From NCBI RefSeq assembly GCF_014502795.1, contig NZ_JACVHF010000013.1:28158-92157 (forward strand): a DNA stretch of 64,000 nt, read 5' to 3'. Positions 1 through 8,080 of the stretch are shown here, in pieces. Every line of letters starts with the position of its first letter. The stretch's first letter is position 1. The notes below the pieces were generated by a model. The model saw only the letters and a list, made by a program, of their open reading frames with translations, had not been told where the DNA came from and ran no database searches. Both the position numbers and the translations under genes were made by a program. This stretch comes from Heliobacterium chlorum (GTDB taxonomy: Bacteria; Bacillota; Desulfitobacteriia; Heliobacteriales; Heliobacteriaceae).

Positions 1-909
1 ATCCGGCATTTGGGCAGGGTGAATTAAGTTCGTAGGTTCAAAAGAAGCACAGTTTTTTATTGAAGCCATCAGTTCTGCTAAACCATTATGGCTTTTATTT
101 ACCGATTCGAGGTACTCTTTCATCGATACGGTTCCCCGGATGAGTTGGTTATCCAAATCCTGTTTAATTGACGCGAACTTATGAAATTCGTCTATGACAG
201 AAGGCTTATCTTCGTCAGATACTAAAAAGTTGCGCAGCAGCGTTTCAATATGGGGGCTATCCTTCTGAATGGTTGTATCCAACCATTTACGAATGGAACC
301 ATAATAGGCTTCCTGCAATTCTTTTACGTCGTCTTCCAGGATGGTCGCCGGGTCTTCGATGTTTTTCGAACGCTTCTCTAATATGGCGTACATTAAGGGG
401 AGGATATGATCCAGTCCCAGTCCATGACGGCCAAAATACTTCTGGCTATTATCAAAATTATCTGGCCAGTTTAACGGGGCACTGTCAATGGTACCCTTGC
501 TTGCCGAAAAGAGGATCACATTACACATTTGGTGACAGACGCCTGTAATCGCGTAGATGATCCCGCACCAATCTTTGTACCCATCCTCGCGGTTCAGGTC
601 CGAGTAGTGCCTTCGGGTCGGATCGGGGTCTTTTCTCGGGTAAGGAAATTTAAATTCAGCGAGTCCGCGGGCTATGTATAGGTTGCAGTCTACTTCTGTT
701 CCCAGTGGTGTTTTGTCGGGGGAATAAATTTGTTTCGGAAAGAATAATTCGTCATCAATCTCTGCTGTCCAATAGCAATGAAAATAGATGTTTTTGTCAA
801 TAACTGTGTAAGTATGAGCGTCTTTTAGGTAAAAAACGTTAGAAACCCCGACCTGAATTTTTGAATTCGTTGGCCCGGCGCCAGAGACTTCGAATTGACC
901 CGTTGACAA
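1..909 (-). CDS. Hypothetical protein, 3' end cut by window edge
   Basis: An open frame of 303 codons runs from a TTG at 909 to the window edge without a stop, so the C-terminus lies outside. The start is chosen because an AAGGAGG site lies about 11 bases upstream of this TTG; another in-frame TTG at 918 sits too close to that site. The visible protein has no signal peptide or clear membrane segment. It has an aromatic-rich first half (for example YFHCYWTAEIDD-like sequence near residue 42) and a charged, probably helical second half. I do not recognise the family. The codon pattern and the strong ribosome site make it a real gene. It is followed in the same direction, but upstream, by the TPR protein gene. 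Confidence 0.7.
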   Translation of the reverse strand, partial: MSTGQFEVSGAGPTNSKIQVGVSNVFYLKDAHTYTVIDKNIYFHCYWTAEIDDELFFPKQIYSPDKTPLGTEVDCNLYIARGLAEFKFPYPRKDPDPTRRHYSDLNREDGYKDWCGIIYAITGVCHQMCNVILFSASKGTIDSAPLNWPDNFDNSQKYFGRHGLGLDHILPLMYAILEKRSKNIEDPATILEDDVKELQEAYYGSIRKWLDTTIQKDSPHIETLLRNFLVSDEDKPSVIDEFHKFASIKQDLDNQLIRGTVSMKEYLESVNKSHNGLAELMASIKNCASFEPTNLIHPAQMPD

Positions 910-1017
910 TGGTCCCAACTCCTCCTTAAAGTATTTTTCACCCAACAAAATAATAACAAGAGTCAGCCCTAATTCCTATGTGATTACAAAAATTTAATAC
1001 CGTATTGGGCGAACAAT

Positions 1018-1049
1018 AAGCCCCGATATCTAAAAAGAAATCGGGGCTT
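1018..1049 (-). terminator. Hairpin after the TPR protein gene
   Basis: Ten-base perfect inverted repeat (AAGCCCCGAT / ATCGGGGCTT) 11 bases past the stop of the minus-strand TPR gene. The T-run on the minus strand is weak, so termination efficiency is uncertain. Confidence 0.55.
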
Positions 1050-1059
1050 TCTCGAACAT

Positions 1060-2307
1060 TTAGTTGCCATATCCCAGTTCTTTTGCTTTTTCGAGGTCTT
1101 TGTTCGCTCTTGCCTTATCGCCTTTAGATGTAAAGACTTTAGCGCGATAAAAATATGCTTCGGAAAGATCGGGTTGTAATTCGATGGCATTATTTAAGTC
1201 GTCCATTGCCTTATCCGTTTCATTCCTTAAATAATAAGCGATCCCTCGGTTGTTATAACCTAACGGGTCTTTTGGATCTAATTGAATTGCCATGGTCGCA
1301 TCTTTGAGAGCCCGCTCTGCATCATTTATGCGGATGAAAACGTCGGAGCGATTGATATAGGCGTTTTCATAGTCTGGATTTAGTTCAATTGTTTTGTTCA
1401 ATTCTTTGAGTGCCTGATCATAGTTTTTGAGTTGAGAATAATAGAACCCTAACAAACCATAGTCTTCGTAACTATCAGGGGCCAATTCTAGCGATTGCTT
1501 TATATCGGCGATGGCTCTTTCATATACCTTTTTATCGGCATAAACCATTCCACGGTTATGATAGGCGATATCGAAATCGGGATTGAGCTGGATGGCCATG
1601 TTTAAATCATCTAACGCTTTATCGTAGTCTTTTTGATCCCAAAATACTAAGCCACGATTATTATATGCATTTGGATACTCCGGGTTTAGACGAATCGCCT
1701 GATTGATATCAACCAACGCCGCCGGATAATCTTTTAGACCTTCGTGACAGGCTCCCCGTTTACTAAAGGCGTCCACACAATCGGGGTTTAACTCTATCGC
1801 TTTCGTAAAAAGGGGAATAGCTTTTTCGAATTCTCCCGTTTGCATTAGCTCCACTGCACGGTTATAGGGTTCTTCCCACGGGCCATTTTTGACTCGCACC
1901 GTATTCGTCTGTTGATCGTACTCTACCTGTGCTTTGAGTTCTTCAAACATAAAGCCGAGAGGAACAAAAACCCTATCTTCAAGGATCACGGCGGGTGCAC
2001 CGATCTGCTTTTCCCCTTTTCCGATCATCACTGTGCTCGAATCAACCCGAACCGTTAACTTCATACCGGCTTTCGTCAGTATTACACAAGGCTTCTCCCA
2101 AATCACCTTTGTTCCGAGTGCCTCGGAAATCGTACGCAGTGGGACCATCGTTACCCCTGTTTTTGCGTCAACAAATGGTTTTGCCTCTAAGGTGGTTAGT
2201 TCTGATCCGTTCAGCACGATGTCCGGATTCACTGAAGCCGATACTATGCCAGGGTACAGGGCGGTTGCCAATAAGATGGCTTGAGTTAAGAGTACTAATT
2301 TCTTCAT
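1060..2307 (-). CDS. Secreted copper amine oxidase N-like + TPR protein
   Basis: Protein of about 415 residues. The first 25 form a signal peptide (MKKLVLLTQAILLATAL then an Ala-rich cleavage region). Residues about 28-145 resemble the copper amine oxidase N-terminal domain common in clostridial surface proteins, with the typical VPLRTISEALG and VPLGFMFEELKA blocks. Residues about 150-410 are eight tetratricopeptide repeats with the usual G/A/Y spacing (AYNNRG, AIELNPD). The domain name is historical; no oxidase active site is present. The likely role is an extracytoplasmic protein-interaction scaffold. Start ATG 2307 is preferred over TTG 2313 because GGAGGG lies six bases upstream of the ATG. 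No operon partner is evident. Confidence 0.85.
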   Translation of the reverse strand: MKKLVLLTQAILLATALYPGIVSASVNPDIVLNGSELTTLEAKPFVDAKTGVTMVPLRTISEALGTKVIWEKPCVILTKAGMKLTVRVDSSTVMIGKGEKQIGAPAVILEDRVFVPLGFMFEELKAQVEYDQQTNTVRVKNGPWEEPYNRAVELMQTGEFEKAIPLFTKAIELNPDCVDAFSKRGACHEGLKDYPAALVDINQAIRLNPEYPNAYNNRGLVFWDQKDYDKALDDLNMAIQLNPDFDIAYHNRGMVYADKKVYERAIADIKQSLELAPDSYEDYGLLGFYYSQLKNYDQALKELNKTIELNPDYENAYINRSDVFIRINDAERALKDATMAIQLDPKDPLGYNNRGIAYYLRNETDKAMDDLNNAIELQPDLSEAYFYRAKVFTSKGDKARANKDLEKAKELGYGN

Positions 2308-2579
2308 AAACAACCCTCCGATCTTTTTCGTAAAGATTATTCAGTCTTCTTTGTTTTGAATCATAACGTTTTCTGAGGGTTAGTACAACAGATATATCAC
2401 GTTGTTACCACTTTGGATAAGATTTTATTTGCCTAAAAATCAAGGTCGACCCTTGGTTAGGAACTGTCCCCGTCTGAACTGAAGAGCGGATACTTTATTA
2501 TCCACCGAGGTCAACGGTTTCGAATTGTGAACTGTAACTACGGCGAATAAGTGACGGTAAATGAATCTGGTAGGAGAAA

Positions 2580-2663
2580 ATGTCGATGAACAGGCACAAG
2601 GAAGCACAGTTATGCGATTTAATTACGTATTGGAACGAGTACCGCCCCATCTCTCATTTTTAA
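2580..2663 (+). CDS. Possible 27-residue small ORF
   Basis: ATG at 2580 (or in-frame ATG at 2586) preceded by AGGAG, encoding 27 residues ending in YRPISHF. Its last codons lie inside the following hairpin, so it may be chance or a leader peptide. No family recognised. Confidence 0.2.
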   Translation: MSMNRHKEAQLCDLITYWNEYRPISHF

Positions 2664-2680
2664 AGGAGAGATGGGGCGGT
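2641..2680. terminator. Strong 15-bp hairpin, probably bidirectional terminator
   Basis: Perfect 15-bp stem (2641-2655 with 2666-2680) followed on the plus strand by TTACTTTTTATT. It lies just downstream of the small minus-strand gene and could stop transcripts from either side. Confidence 0.7.
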
Positions 2681-2693
2681 TTACTTTTTATTG

Positions 2694-2918
2694 TCATTGA
2701 TGATAAAAGGTTCCCACACGAATAGCACTCGATTCCAGTCCGGACAAATCGACTGTTTCTAACTCAATTTGTGAAGTATAAATCTGAATATTGTTTCCTC
2801 TATAAAGCTCAATCACCTTTGATTTTGCTTCGGTTTCTGAGTTTGCTTTTACTAAACCGTAGAATACCTTGCGGTTATCGATACAGGGGACGTGATAGAT
2901 AAAAATATACACGTGCAT
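2694..2918 (-). CDS. Small hypothetical protein (74 aa)
   Basis: Short frame beginning MHVYIFIYHVPCIDNRK, with a beta/alpha pattern (hydrophobic N-terminal strand, then the helix NSETEAKSKVIELYRG). In-frame GTG codons and an ATG lie up to three codons upstream, so the exact start is uncertain; a GGTGGTG stretch is the only ribosome-site-like sequence. The pattern (strand, charged helix that handles accumulated residues) resembles small phage or Firmicute proteins of unknown role, but I cannot name the family. It stands alone and ends directly before a strong hairpin. Confidence 0.45.
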   Translation of the reverse strand: MHVYIFIYHVPCIDNRKVFYGLVKANSETEAKSKVIELYRGNNIQIYTSQIELETVDLSGLESSAIRVGTFYHQ

Positions 2919-3137
2919 CACCACCATTCGTAATTTTTTAACGATACTTACTTCTAACTATATTCCGGGTTGGGTTATTCTTCAATCACAATATCCAGAA
3001 TCAATTCCTATTAAAAAGGGTTGTTTTTGCGGTAATAAATTGAAATACAATTCTTTGGGACTTTAGAAAATAAATATATACCATTAGAATGTATTCATAA
3101 GAACATAGGCAAAATTACTTTTGATGGGAGGTATCCA

Positions 3138-3365
3138 ATGGAACCGAAATTAATTCAACTCAAAGATGGCCCGGAGACAAAATTCAAGGAAGTTTTAGAA
3201 CAACGAAAAAATGAATATTATGGAGCCCTTATTCGTGCTGCATACCTGGTCATTCTTTCATTGGAGAGACCATCCCATAAGGAGATAGAAAAAGAATACC
3301 TTGAATCATTACGAAGACTGAATATTATGGAGTATGATTTAAAAAGTGTGGGAGTCTTTCAATAA
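3138..3365 (+). CDS. Small hypothetical protein (75 aa)
   Basis: ATG 3138 follows GGGAGG at good spacing. The 75-residue product is charged and predicted helical (FKEVLEQRKNEYYGALIRAA, then a second helix), without signal peptide or cysteine. No family recognised. The upstream 200 bases are AT-rich and hold no other gene. The excellent ribosome site and amphipathic pattern support it being expressed. Confidence 0.6.
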   Translation: MEPKLIQLKDGPETKFKEVLEQRKNEYYGALIRAAYLVILSLERPSHKEIEKEYLESLRRLNIMEYDLKSVGVFQ

Positions 3366-3461
3366 GAAAACAGAAATATGTATTAATAATGGAGGGAAAT
3401 ATTAAAAAACATCGAAATTGTCTGTGATTAAATTTCTTCAAATTTGGAAAGGAGAGGTCCT

Positions 3462-4562
3462 ATGAAGAGAAAGATAGCAATTACAGCGACCACATTATGT
3501 ATGGCTCTGGCGGCAATCTCTCCGGCGACAGCGATAGAAATGTACCAATCGACAGAAATAAAGCCAATCCCTTCGCAACCAACCTATTATCAGTCCCAAG
3601 AGGTAAAACCGGTTCCCGCTGCCCAAACGAACAGCGAGCAATATCAAGCAAAAGAGGTAAAACCGGTTACTTCTGATCCAGTTCAATACCAGGCGACGGA
3701 AACGAAACCGGTTACTTCTCAACCGATTGAGTATTACCAAGCAACAGAAGTGAAACCGATTTATTCCGATCCCGTACAAGAATATATAGCAAAGCCCATT
3801 TCCGTAGTCTATAACGGCAATCTCCTGAACTTTGATGGACAAGATCCCATCACGATGAACGGCCGGGTAATGGTTCCAATGCGTAAAATCTTTGAAGCTC
3901 TAGGTGCCAACGTAGGATGGGATGGTCCTACCCAGACTGTAACAGGGATCAAGGAAGGTAAAATAGTCGTGCTGCGCATCAACGCTACCAAGGCTTTTGT
4001 TAATGATCAACTGGTATCAGTCGACCCGCCTGCGCAGCTACATAATGGTCGGACATATGTGCCTCTGCGCTTTGTCAGCGAGTCATTAGGGGCTAATGTC
4101 GGATGGGACGGCGTAAACCAAAAAGTAACGATTACGATGGATTCGGGCTCACCACAAGTTGGGACAAACAATGATCAAGTGGCATCGACTGATAATACCC
4201 AAGATCTAAGCTTCTTCTTCAAAGAGTGGAAATTGAATGTGGGTGGCGGATCGACCATCATCCCGGGAATTTCCTATGATACTCAGATCACAAGTGCAGG
4301 GACAGGCACGATCGGGACGCTTGTTATTCGTAGCGATGGCACATATACGTGGAACACGGCCTCGGGTCAAATCGATGGGAATTGGAAATCGAGTGGACAA
4401 GGAACTGATGTCGGAAGCTATCCGATTATTCTCCTAAATGGAGAACTGGGACGCGATTATAAAGTAGGAAGAGGAGACGGAACCACACAAGGCCGGGAAA
4501 CAAACATCACGATCGGTGATTTGAAGGGCCTTCGGTGGACCATTGGTAAGCCAGCAAACTAG
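3462..4562 (+). CDS. Secreted repeat protein with copper amine oxidase N-like domain
   Basis: Protein of 366 residues. Start ATG 3462 follows GGAAAGGAGAGG; an in-frame TTG 18 bases upstream lies within that site. Residues 1-25 are a signal peptide. Residues about 28-110 hold five to six imperfect repeats of the type YYQATEVKPVTSDP. Residues about 115-225 form two stalk-like copies of the copper amine oxidase N domain, each with a GANVGWDG motif (ALGANVGWDG and SLGANVGWDG). The C-terminal 120 residues are Gly/Thr-rich and probably beta-structured, of unknown family. It is likely wall-associated. Two consecutive terminators follow. It is the second protein with this domain within 3 kb. Confidence 0.85.
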   Translation: MKRKIAITATTLCMALAAISPATAIEMYQSTEIKPIPSQPTYYQSQEVKPVPAAQTNSEQYQAKEVKPVTSDPVQYQATETKPVTSQPIEYYQATEVKPIYSDPVQEYIAKPISVVYNGNLLNFDGQDPITMNGRVMVPMRKIFEALGANVGWDGPTQTVTGIKEGKIVVLRINATKAFVNDQLVSVDPPAQLHNGRTYVPLRFVSESLGANVGWDGVNQKVTITMDSGSPQVGTNNDQVASTDNTQDLSFFFKEWKLNVGGGSTIIPGISYDTQITSAGTGTIGTLVIRSDGTYTWNTASGQIDGNWKSSGQGTDVGSYPIILLNGELGRDYKVGRGDGTTQGRETNITIGDLKGLRWTIGKPAN

Positions 4563-4570
4563 TTGAACGC

Positions 4571-4600
4571 AAAACCCAGGCTCTAGCGAGGCTGGGTTTT
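4571..4600 (+). terminator. Rho-independent terminator 1
   Basis: AAAACCCAG / CTGGGTTTT stem of nine pairs, nine bases after the stop codon. Confidence 0.7.
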
Positions 4601-4613
4601 CGATTATCTATAG

Positions 4614-4645
4614 ACCCGGCTCTCTATGAAGGGACCGGGTTTTTC
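4614..4645 (+). terminator. Rho-independent terminator 2
   Basis: ACCCGG / CCGGGT stem followed by TTTTTCTT, immediately behind the first terminator. From here to 4960 I see no gene. Confidence 0.6.
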
Positions 4646-4962
4646 TTATCGGGAAGACAGTCGCCACTCTTCTGGGTAGACTGGTTTTTCACCTCTTTCT
4701 GTTGGATGATACGAATCGCGACCTTAACCATAATTCGAATGGCTGCCAAGGTTCTCGGAGAAATGTTCTTTGTCATGGTAGAGTGTATGATAAGGAAAGG
4801 AATGGACAACCACGATTTTTTCAGGCACCCCCGTTCAACGTGATCTCTTGAAAAGCTTAATTATCTCCGGAAAAGAGTATGGTTAATAATTGCTAAAGCG
4901 TAGTTCAATGAAAGGAAACTAAACCCTTGAGGGCGAACCCAAAAGCCAGGGAGGGATAGCGT

Positions 4963-5550
4963 TTGGCGCGTCTTTTTAAGAGTAAGCTTTTATGGATATT
5001 GGTAGCCTTGAGCACTTTGCTCCTGATGTTACGCTTTGCCGGTGATTTTCTGGTATTGGCCGACGAGCCTACCAAAGCCGACGCGATCATTGTACTGTCT
5101 GGAGATGACGGGGGTAGAACCGAACGCGCTGTTGAACTGTACCACCAGGGTTACGCACCATACATCATACTCTCGGGCGGACGGGTATACCAAGAAACGA
5201 CTATGGCTGAGTTGATGCAGAAGCATGCCATAAAGTTGGGGGTACCGAAAGAAGCGATTATTCTCGAGAACAAATCCAGCAGCACCTACCAGAACGCAGC
5301 TCACAGTAAGGAGATTATGGAAAAATATCAGTTCAAATCTGCGATTGTCGTTTCCTCGAACTATCATATGAGACGTACGAAATTAGTTTTTGAGCAGGTC
5401 TTTCAAGGAACGAGCGATGTTTTTGCCTATGTACCCTTTGATAATCAGGATTATAATCCGGCCAGATGGTGGGAAAAAAATAGAGGTATCATGGTAACGA
5501 TTACTGAGTACATCAAGCTGATCGGATATGTATTACGGATGGCGACATAG
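4963..5550 (+). CDS. YdcF/SanA-like (DUF218) membrane-anchored protein
   Basis: Protein of 195 residues starting at a TTG preceded by GGGAGGG. Residues about 8-28 are a single membrane anchor. The rest matches the DUF218 fold of YdcF, SanA and ElyC: the first strand ADAIIVLSG with DDGGRTERAVELY, then YIILSGGR, and a C-terminal SSNYHMRRTKLVFEQ, where the family has its conserved SxxxHxxR motif. Family members influence envelope integrity and polyprenyl-phosphate recycling; the exact reaction is not settled. Stand-alone gene with its own terminator. Confidence 0.85.
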   Translation: MARLFKSKLLWILVALSTLLLMLRFAGDFLVLADEPTKADAIIVLSGDDGGRTERAVELYHQGYAPYIILSGGRVYQETTMAELMQKHAIKLGVPKEAIILENKSSSTYQNAAHSKEIMEKYQFKSAIVVSSNYHMRRTKLVFEQVFQGTSDVFAYVPFDNQDYNPARWWEKNRGIMVTITEYIKLIGYVLRMAT

Positions 5551-5571
5551 ACGAAGTAGTTCCCTCAGAGT

Positions 5572-5606
5572 AAGGCCAAGGGAGTTTTCCCTAAGGCCTT
5601 TTTTCT
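5572..5606 (+). terminator. Rho-independent terminator
   Basis: AAGGCCAAGGG pairs with CCCTAAGGCCTT (one bulge) followed by TTTTTCTTTT, 22 bases after the YdcF-like gene. Confidence 0.75.
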
Positions 5607-5699
5607 TTTCAATGAGGATTCCAATAGCACAAGCGGCGATGGAGCCATGTCATATCAACATAGAAAAAGCCCTTTCGCTTTCTTGGTAGGCATGGAGTA

Positions 5700-5850
5700 A
5701 CGTTGGGTGAGGTAACGCAGCGAAGCGGCCAATTCAGAGTCGGGACCGCCAGACTGACCAAAACGATAAGGTAGCCGAAGGAGGCTGATAAAGCTCACAA
5801 CCCCGGCAAAGCAGGGGGAGTGGGCTTTTTACGTGGGGCCAAGCTACCTG
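5700..5850 (+). promoter_or_regulatory. Riboswitch-like structured leader with terminator
   Basis: An intergenic stretch with many nested pairings. GTT-GG-GTGAG (5702-5711) can pair with CTCACAAC (5794-5801), closing a helix around several hairpins (GCGG/CCGC; AGCC 5773-5776 with GGCT 5783-5786). The same CTCAC is also the 5' arm of a terminator: AGCTCAC (5792-5798) pairs with GTGGGCT (5820-5826), with CCCC/GGGG inside, followed by TTTTT. A third option pairs AGGTAGC (5769-5775) with GCTACCT (5843-5849). Mutually exclusive helices ending in a terminator are the layout of a riboswitch. The TAAAGCTC piece recalls the M-box 3' end, but I cannot assign a known class. Confidence 0.45.
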
Positions 5851-5900
5851 GACAAGGCCCGTTGCATATATGTAGACAGGAAACCTAGAGGTGGTGTCTG

Positions 5901-6171
5901 CATGTCTCAATATCAACCGGAAGAAATCCGACAAATGCTGTTGAAGCTTTTTCTTCAATGGGCTTTGGAAGACAGAGAGCAGGTAAATATCGATATAGGA
6001 GATGAATCGCCGGAGCTAGGAGGTGTCGGCCACGACAAGAAGACAAAATCTCGACAAAGAGACTCCAATCAGAGAGCGCCTAAACAGAGAGATTCCCAGA
6101 AGAGAGACCCCCCAAAAAGATACCCTCAAGATAGAGACCGGCCAAAGAGGAAAAATGGGAGAAATAGGTAA
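5901..6171 (+). CDS. Small basic protein overlapping the recombinase gene
   Basis: ATG 5901 behind AGAGGTGGTG opens a 90-codon frame. The first 35 residues look like a normal helical domain (QPEEIRQMLLKLFLQWALED). From 6040 on the frame crosses a degenerate repeat of about 15 bases and reads as Arg/Lys/Asp-rich low complexity. It overlaps the recombinase frame (+1 register) by about 150 bases. It may be a translationally coupled leader gene, or the true N-terminus of a frameshifted recombinase. No family recognised. Confidence 0.45.
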
Positions 6172-7888
6172 AAGATACGCGACTAAAAACACAAACCCTG
6201 CCACAAAGGCAGACGTTACAGATGACATAGAAATCATTTTGGATGACAGAGAAATCGTCACGGATGATCTAGTAATAAAGCCGCGACAATCGGGAAACTT
6301 CGAAACGCTAACCGATATCAAAAGCACATTGAACATGCCAAACCTCTTCGTAGGTGGGTATATCCGCGTATCCACTGCAAAGGAGGGGCAGAAAACGAGT
6401 ATTGAAAATCAAGAGAAGTACATACGGGAATGGTGTGAAGTCAACGGATACCAGCTGCATCAAGTCTATATCGACGTCAAAAGCGGTCAGTTTGCCAGGT
6501 TGCGTTCCGATCTGAACAAAATGCTGGCGGACATTGAAGAAAAGAAAATTTGCGGGATCGTCACCAAAGAAATCGCCCGTTCCTCTCGAGATGTGATGGA
6601 CACGCTCGAACTAAAGCGAAACATGAGTGATCAGGGAGCCTTTCTCATCAGTATTCGAGAAAATTACGACAGTCGTACCGACGATGATGAGTTCCTTCTC
6701 ATTATCCATGCGGCCCTCGCCCAGAAAGAGCGGAAAACGACCAGTTCCCGTATCAAAGTTACCCAAATGCTCAAAGCCAAGGAAGGGCGGGGCAACGTTC
6801 CCCCGCCCTACGGGTACCGCTATGGAGAAGACGGCCGTTATCTTCCCGATCCCATCGAGGCCCCCGTATATCGCAAGATTATCGAAAACTTCTTGAACGA
6901 CCGATACGGCCGGTTGAAAATCGCCAAAGAATTGAACCGTGAGAATATACCGGGACCTCGCGGGGGAAAGTGGTGCCCTTCCTCCGTGAAGTTCATCCTG
7001 GAAAACCCCGTTTACCTAGGGATCATGATCTACAACACGACGACGCTTGTCCGGACCGCCAGCGGGGAGCGAAAAAGAGTCATCCGTCCGCAACAAGAAT
7101 GGGTAATCGTTCACGAGGCCCATCCGCCGCTGATCACCAAAAAGAAATTCGATCGAGTCCAGGACTTGATCCGGCGACGGCGTGAAAAGGACAACCGGGA
7201 CCGGTCGTGTTTTGAGAGAAAATACTTACTCAGTGGGCTCGTCTATTGCGGCGTCTGCGGCGGACGGATGCACGGCTCCTTTTTTCGTCAACGCTATAAA
7301 GTCAAATCACAAGAAGAAAAAGAATGTTTTTTATACCGTTATGTTTGTCAAGGCAAAAACGGCCGATGCGATCGACCGACGAAGTATTACAAAATGAACA
7401 TCATTGATCAGATGATCCTAAAAGAGGTTACAAAGGTGCTTCCCAAACTTATCCGTCCAGAAGAAGTAGGGTCTTATGTCCAACGCCATAAAGATTTCTT
7501 TCATAAAAATCTATCGAAGGAGCGAAAAGAGCGAGAACAGTTGAAAGTGTTGATGGAAAAAAATAAAAAAGCCGTGCTCTTGCAACAGGTCGCGTACGAA
7601 GAAGAAGTTATCGATCTAAACGAATATAAAATACGCCTGGCTAAGCTCCGAGAGGAAAAAGAAGACTTGGTGCAAAAGTTAGAAAGACTAAACCAAAAAA
7701 TGGCCTGTACCGATTCCACAGAGGATAACGTACAGGCCATAACTCTTCACATTATGAGTTCATTAGGTAGTGTTGAACAGCTAAGCAGCGATCGAAAACG
7801 CACCTTAATCGATCAGATGATTTCCCGGGTCGACGTCTATTCCCAGTATGAGATCGCCATTCATTGGAGTTTTGAAAACCTAAAGTAA
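6023..7888 (+). CDS. Large serine site-specific recombinase
   Basis: Up to 621 residues. The resolvase catalytic domain starts near residue 110 (FVGGYIRVSTAKEG), giving Ser117 as the predicted nucleophile, and includes the Arg-bearing EIARSSRD and the region around LAQKERKTTSSR. The recombinase domain follows (about 260-375, PPYGYRYGEDGRY), then a zinc ribbon (YCGVCGGRMHG and a later Cys pair) and a coiled coil, the architecture of phage and sporulation integrases. Start GTG 6023 behind GGAGCTAGGAG is tentative; ATG 6155 also has a weak site. The 110-residue highly charged N-terminal extension is unusual for the family. No other phage genes are nearby, so it may be an orphan integrase. Confidence 0.9.
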   Translation: MSATTRRQNLDKETPIRERLNREIPRRETPQKDTLKIETGQRGKMGEIGKRYATKNTNPATKADVTDDIEIILDDREIVTDDLVIKPRQSGNFETLTDIKSTLNMPNLFVGGYIRVSTAKEGQKTSIENQEKYIREWCEVNGYQLHQVYIDVKSGQFARLRSDLNKMLADIEEKKICGIVTKEIARSSRDVMDTLELKRNMSDQGAFLISIRENYDSRTDDDEFLLIIHAALAQKERKTTSSRIKVTQMLKAKEGRGNVPPPYGYRYGEDGRYLPDPIEAPVYRKIIENFLNDRYGRLKIAKELNRENIPGPRGGKWCPSSVKFILENPVYLGIMIYNTTTLVRTASGERKRVIRPQQEWVIVHEAHPPLITKKKFDRVQDLIRRRREKDNRDRSCFERKYLLSGLVYCGVCGGRMHGSFFRQRYKVKSQEEKECFLYRYVCQGKNGRCDRPTKYYKMNIIDQMILKEVTKVLPKLIRPEEVGSYVQRHKDFFHKNLSKERKEREQLKVLMEKNKKAVLLQQVAYEEEVIDLNEYKIRLAKLREEKEDLVQKLERLNQKMACTDSTEDNVQAITLHIMSSLGSVEQLSSDRKRTLIDQMISRVDVYSQYEIAIHWSFENLK

Positions 7889-7972
7889 CCTTAAAATTTC
7901 GATATTAAGTTACAAAATTCGACATAATTAAAAATTTAAATAAAAAAGCACAAAAAACAAGGAGGATTTTCA

Positions 7973-7999
7973 GTGAATATGGAGAATATTGGTCGGTAA
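7973..7999 (+). CDS. Possible 8-residue leader peptide before agrB
   Basis: A near-ideal AAGGAGG lies seven bases upstream of GTG 7973, which opens an 8-codon frame (MNMENIGR) followed by TAA. The site is too good to ignore but too short to prove. It lies in the leader of the agr locus, 80 bases before agrB. Confidence 0.25.
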   Translation: MNMENIGR

Positions 8000-8080
8000 A
8001 TTCGACGAAAGAGAATAAACGGAAGTTATCCATAATCATGTAAAAATAATCAAAAGGTATGAAGCAAGGGAAGGGACTCC

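Noticed and set aside
273..548. Plus-strand frame of 91 codons
   Set aside because: Lies antisense to the clear minus-strand gene at 1-909, has no ribosome site, and its composition is that of a shadow frame.
4624..4809. Minus-strand frame of 61 codons
   Set aside because: Its C-terminal part is read through a terminator hairpin and there is no ribosome site.
5700..5850. Assignment of the leader to the c-di-GMP (GEMM), lysine or glycine riboswitch
   Set aside because: Only isolated words match (for example GCCGAAG); the conserved cores are absent.
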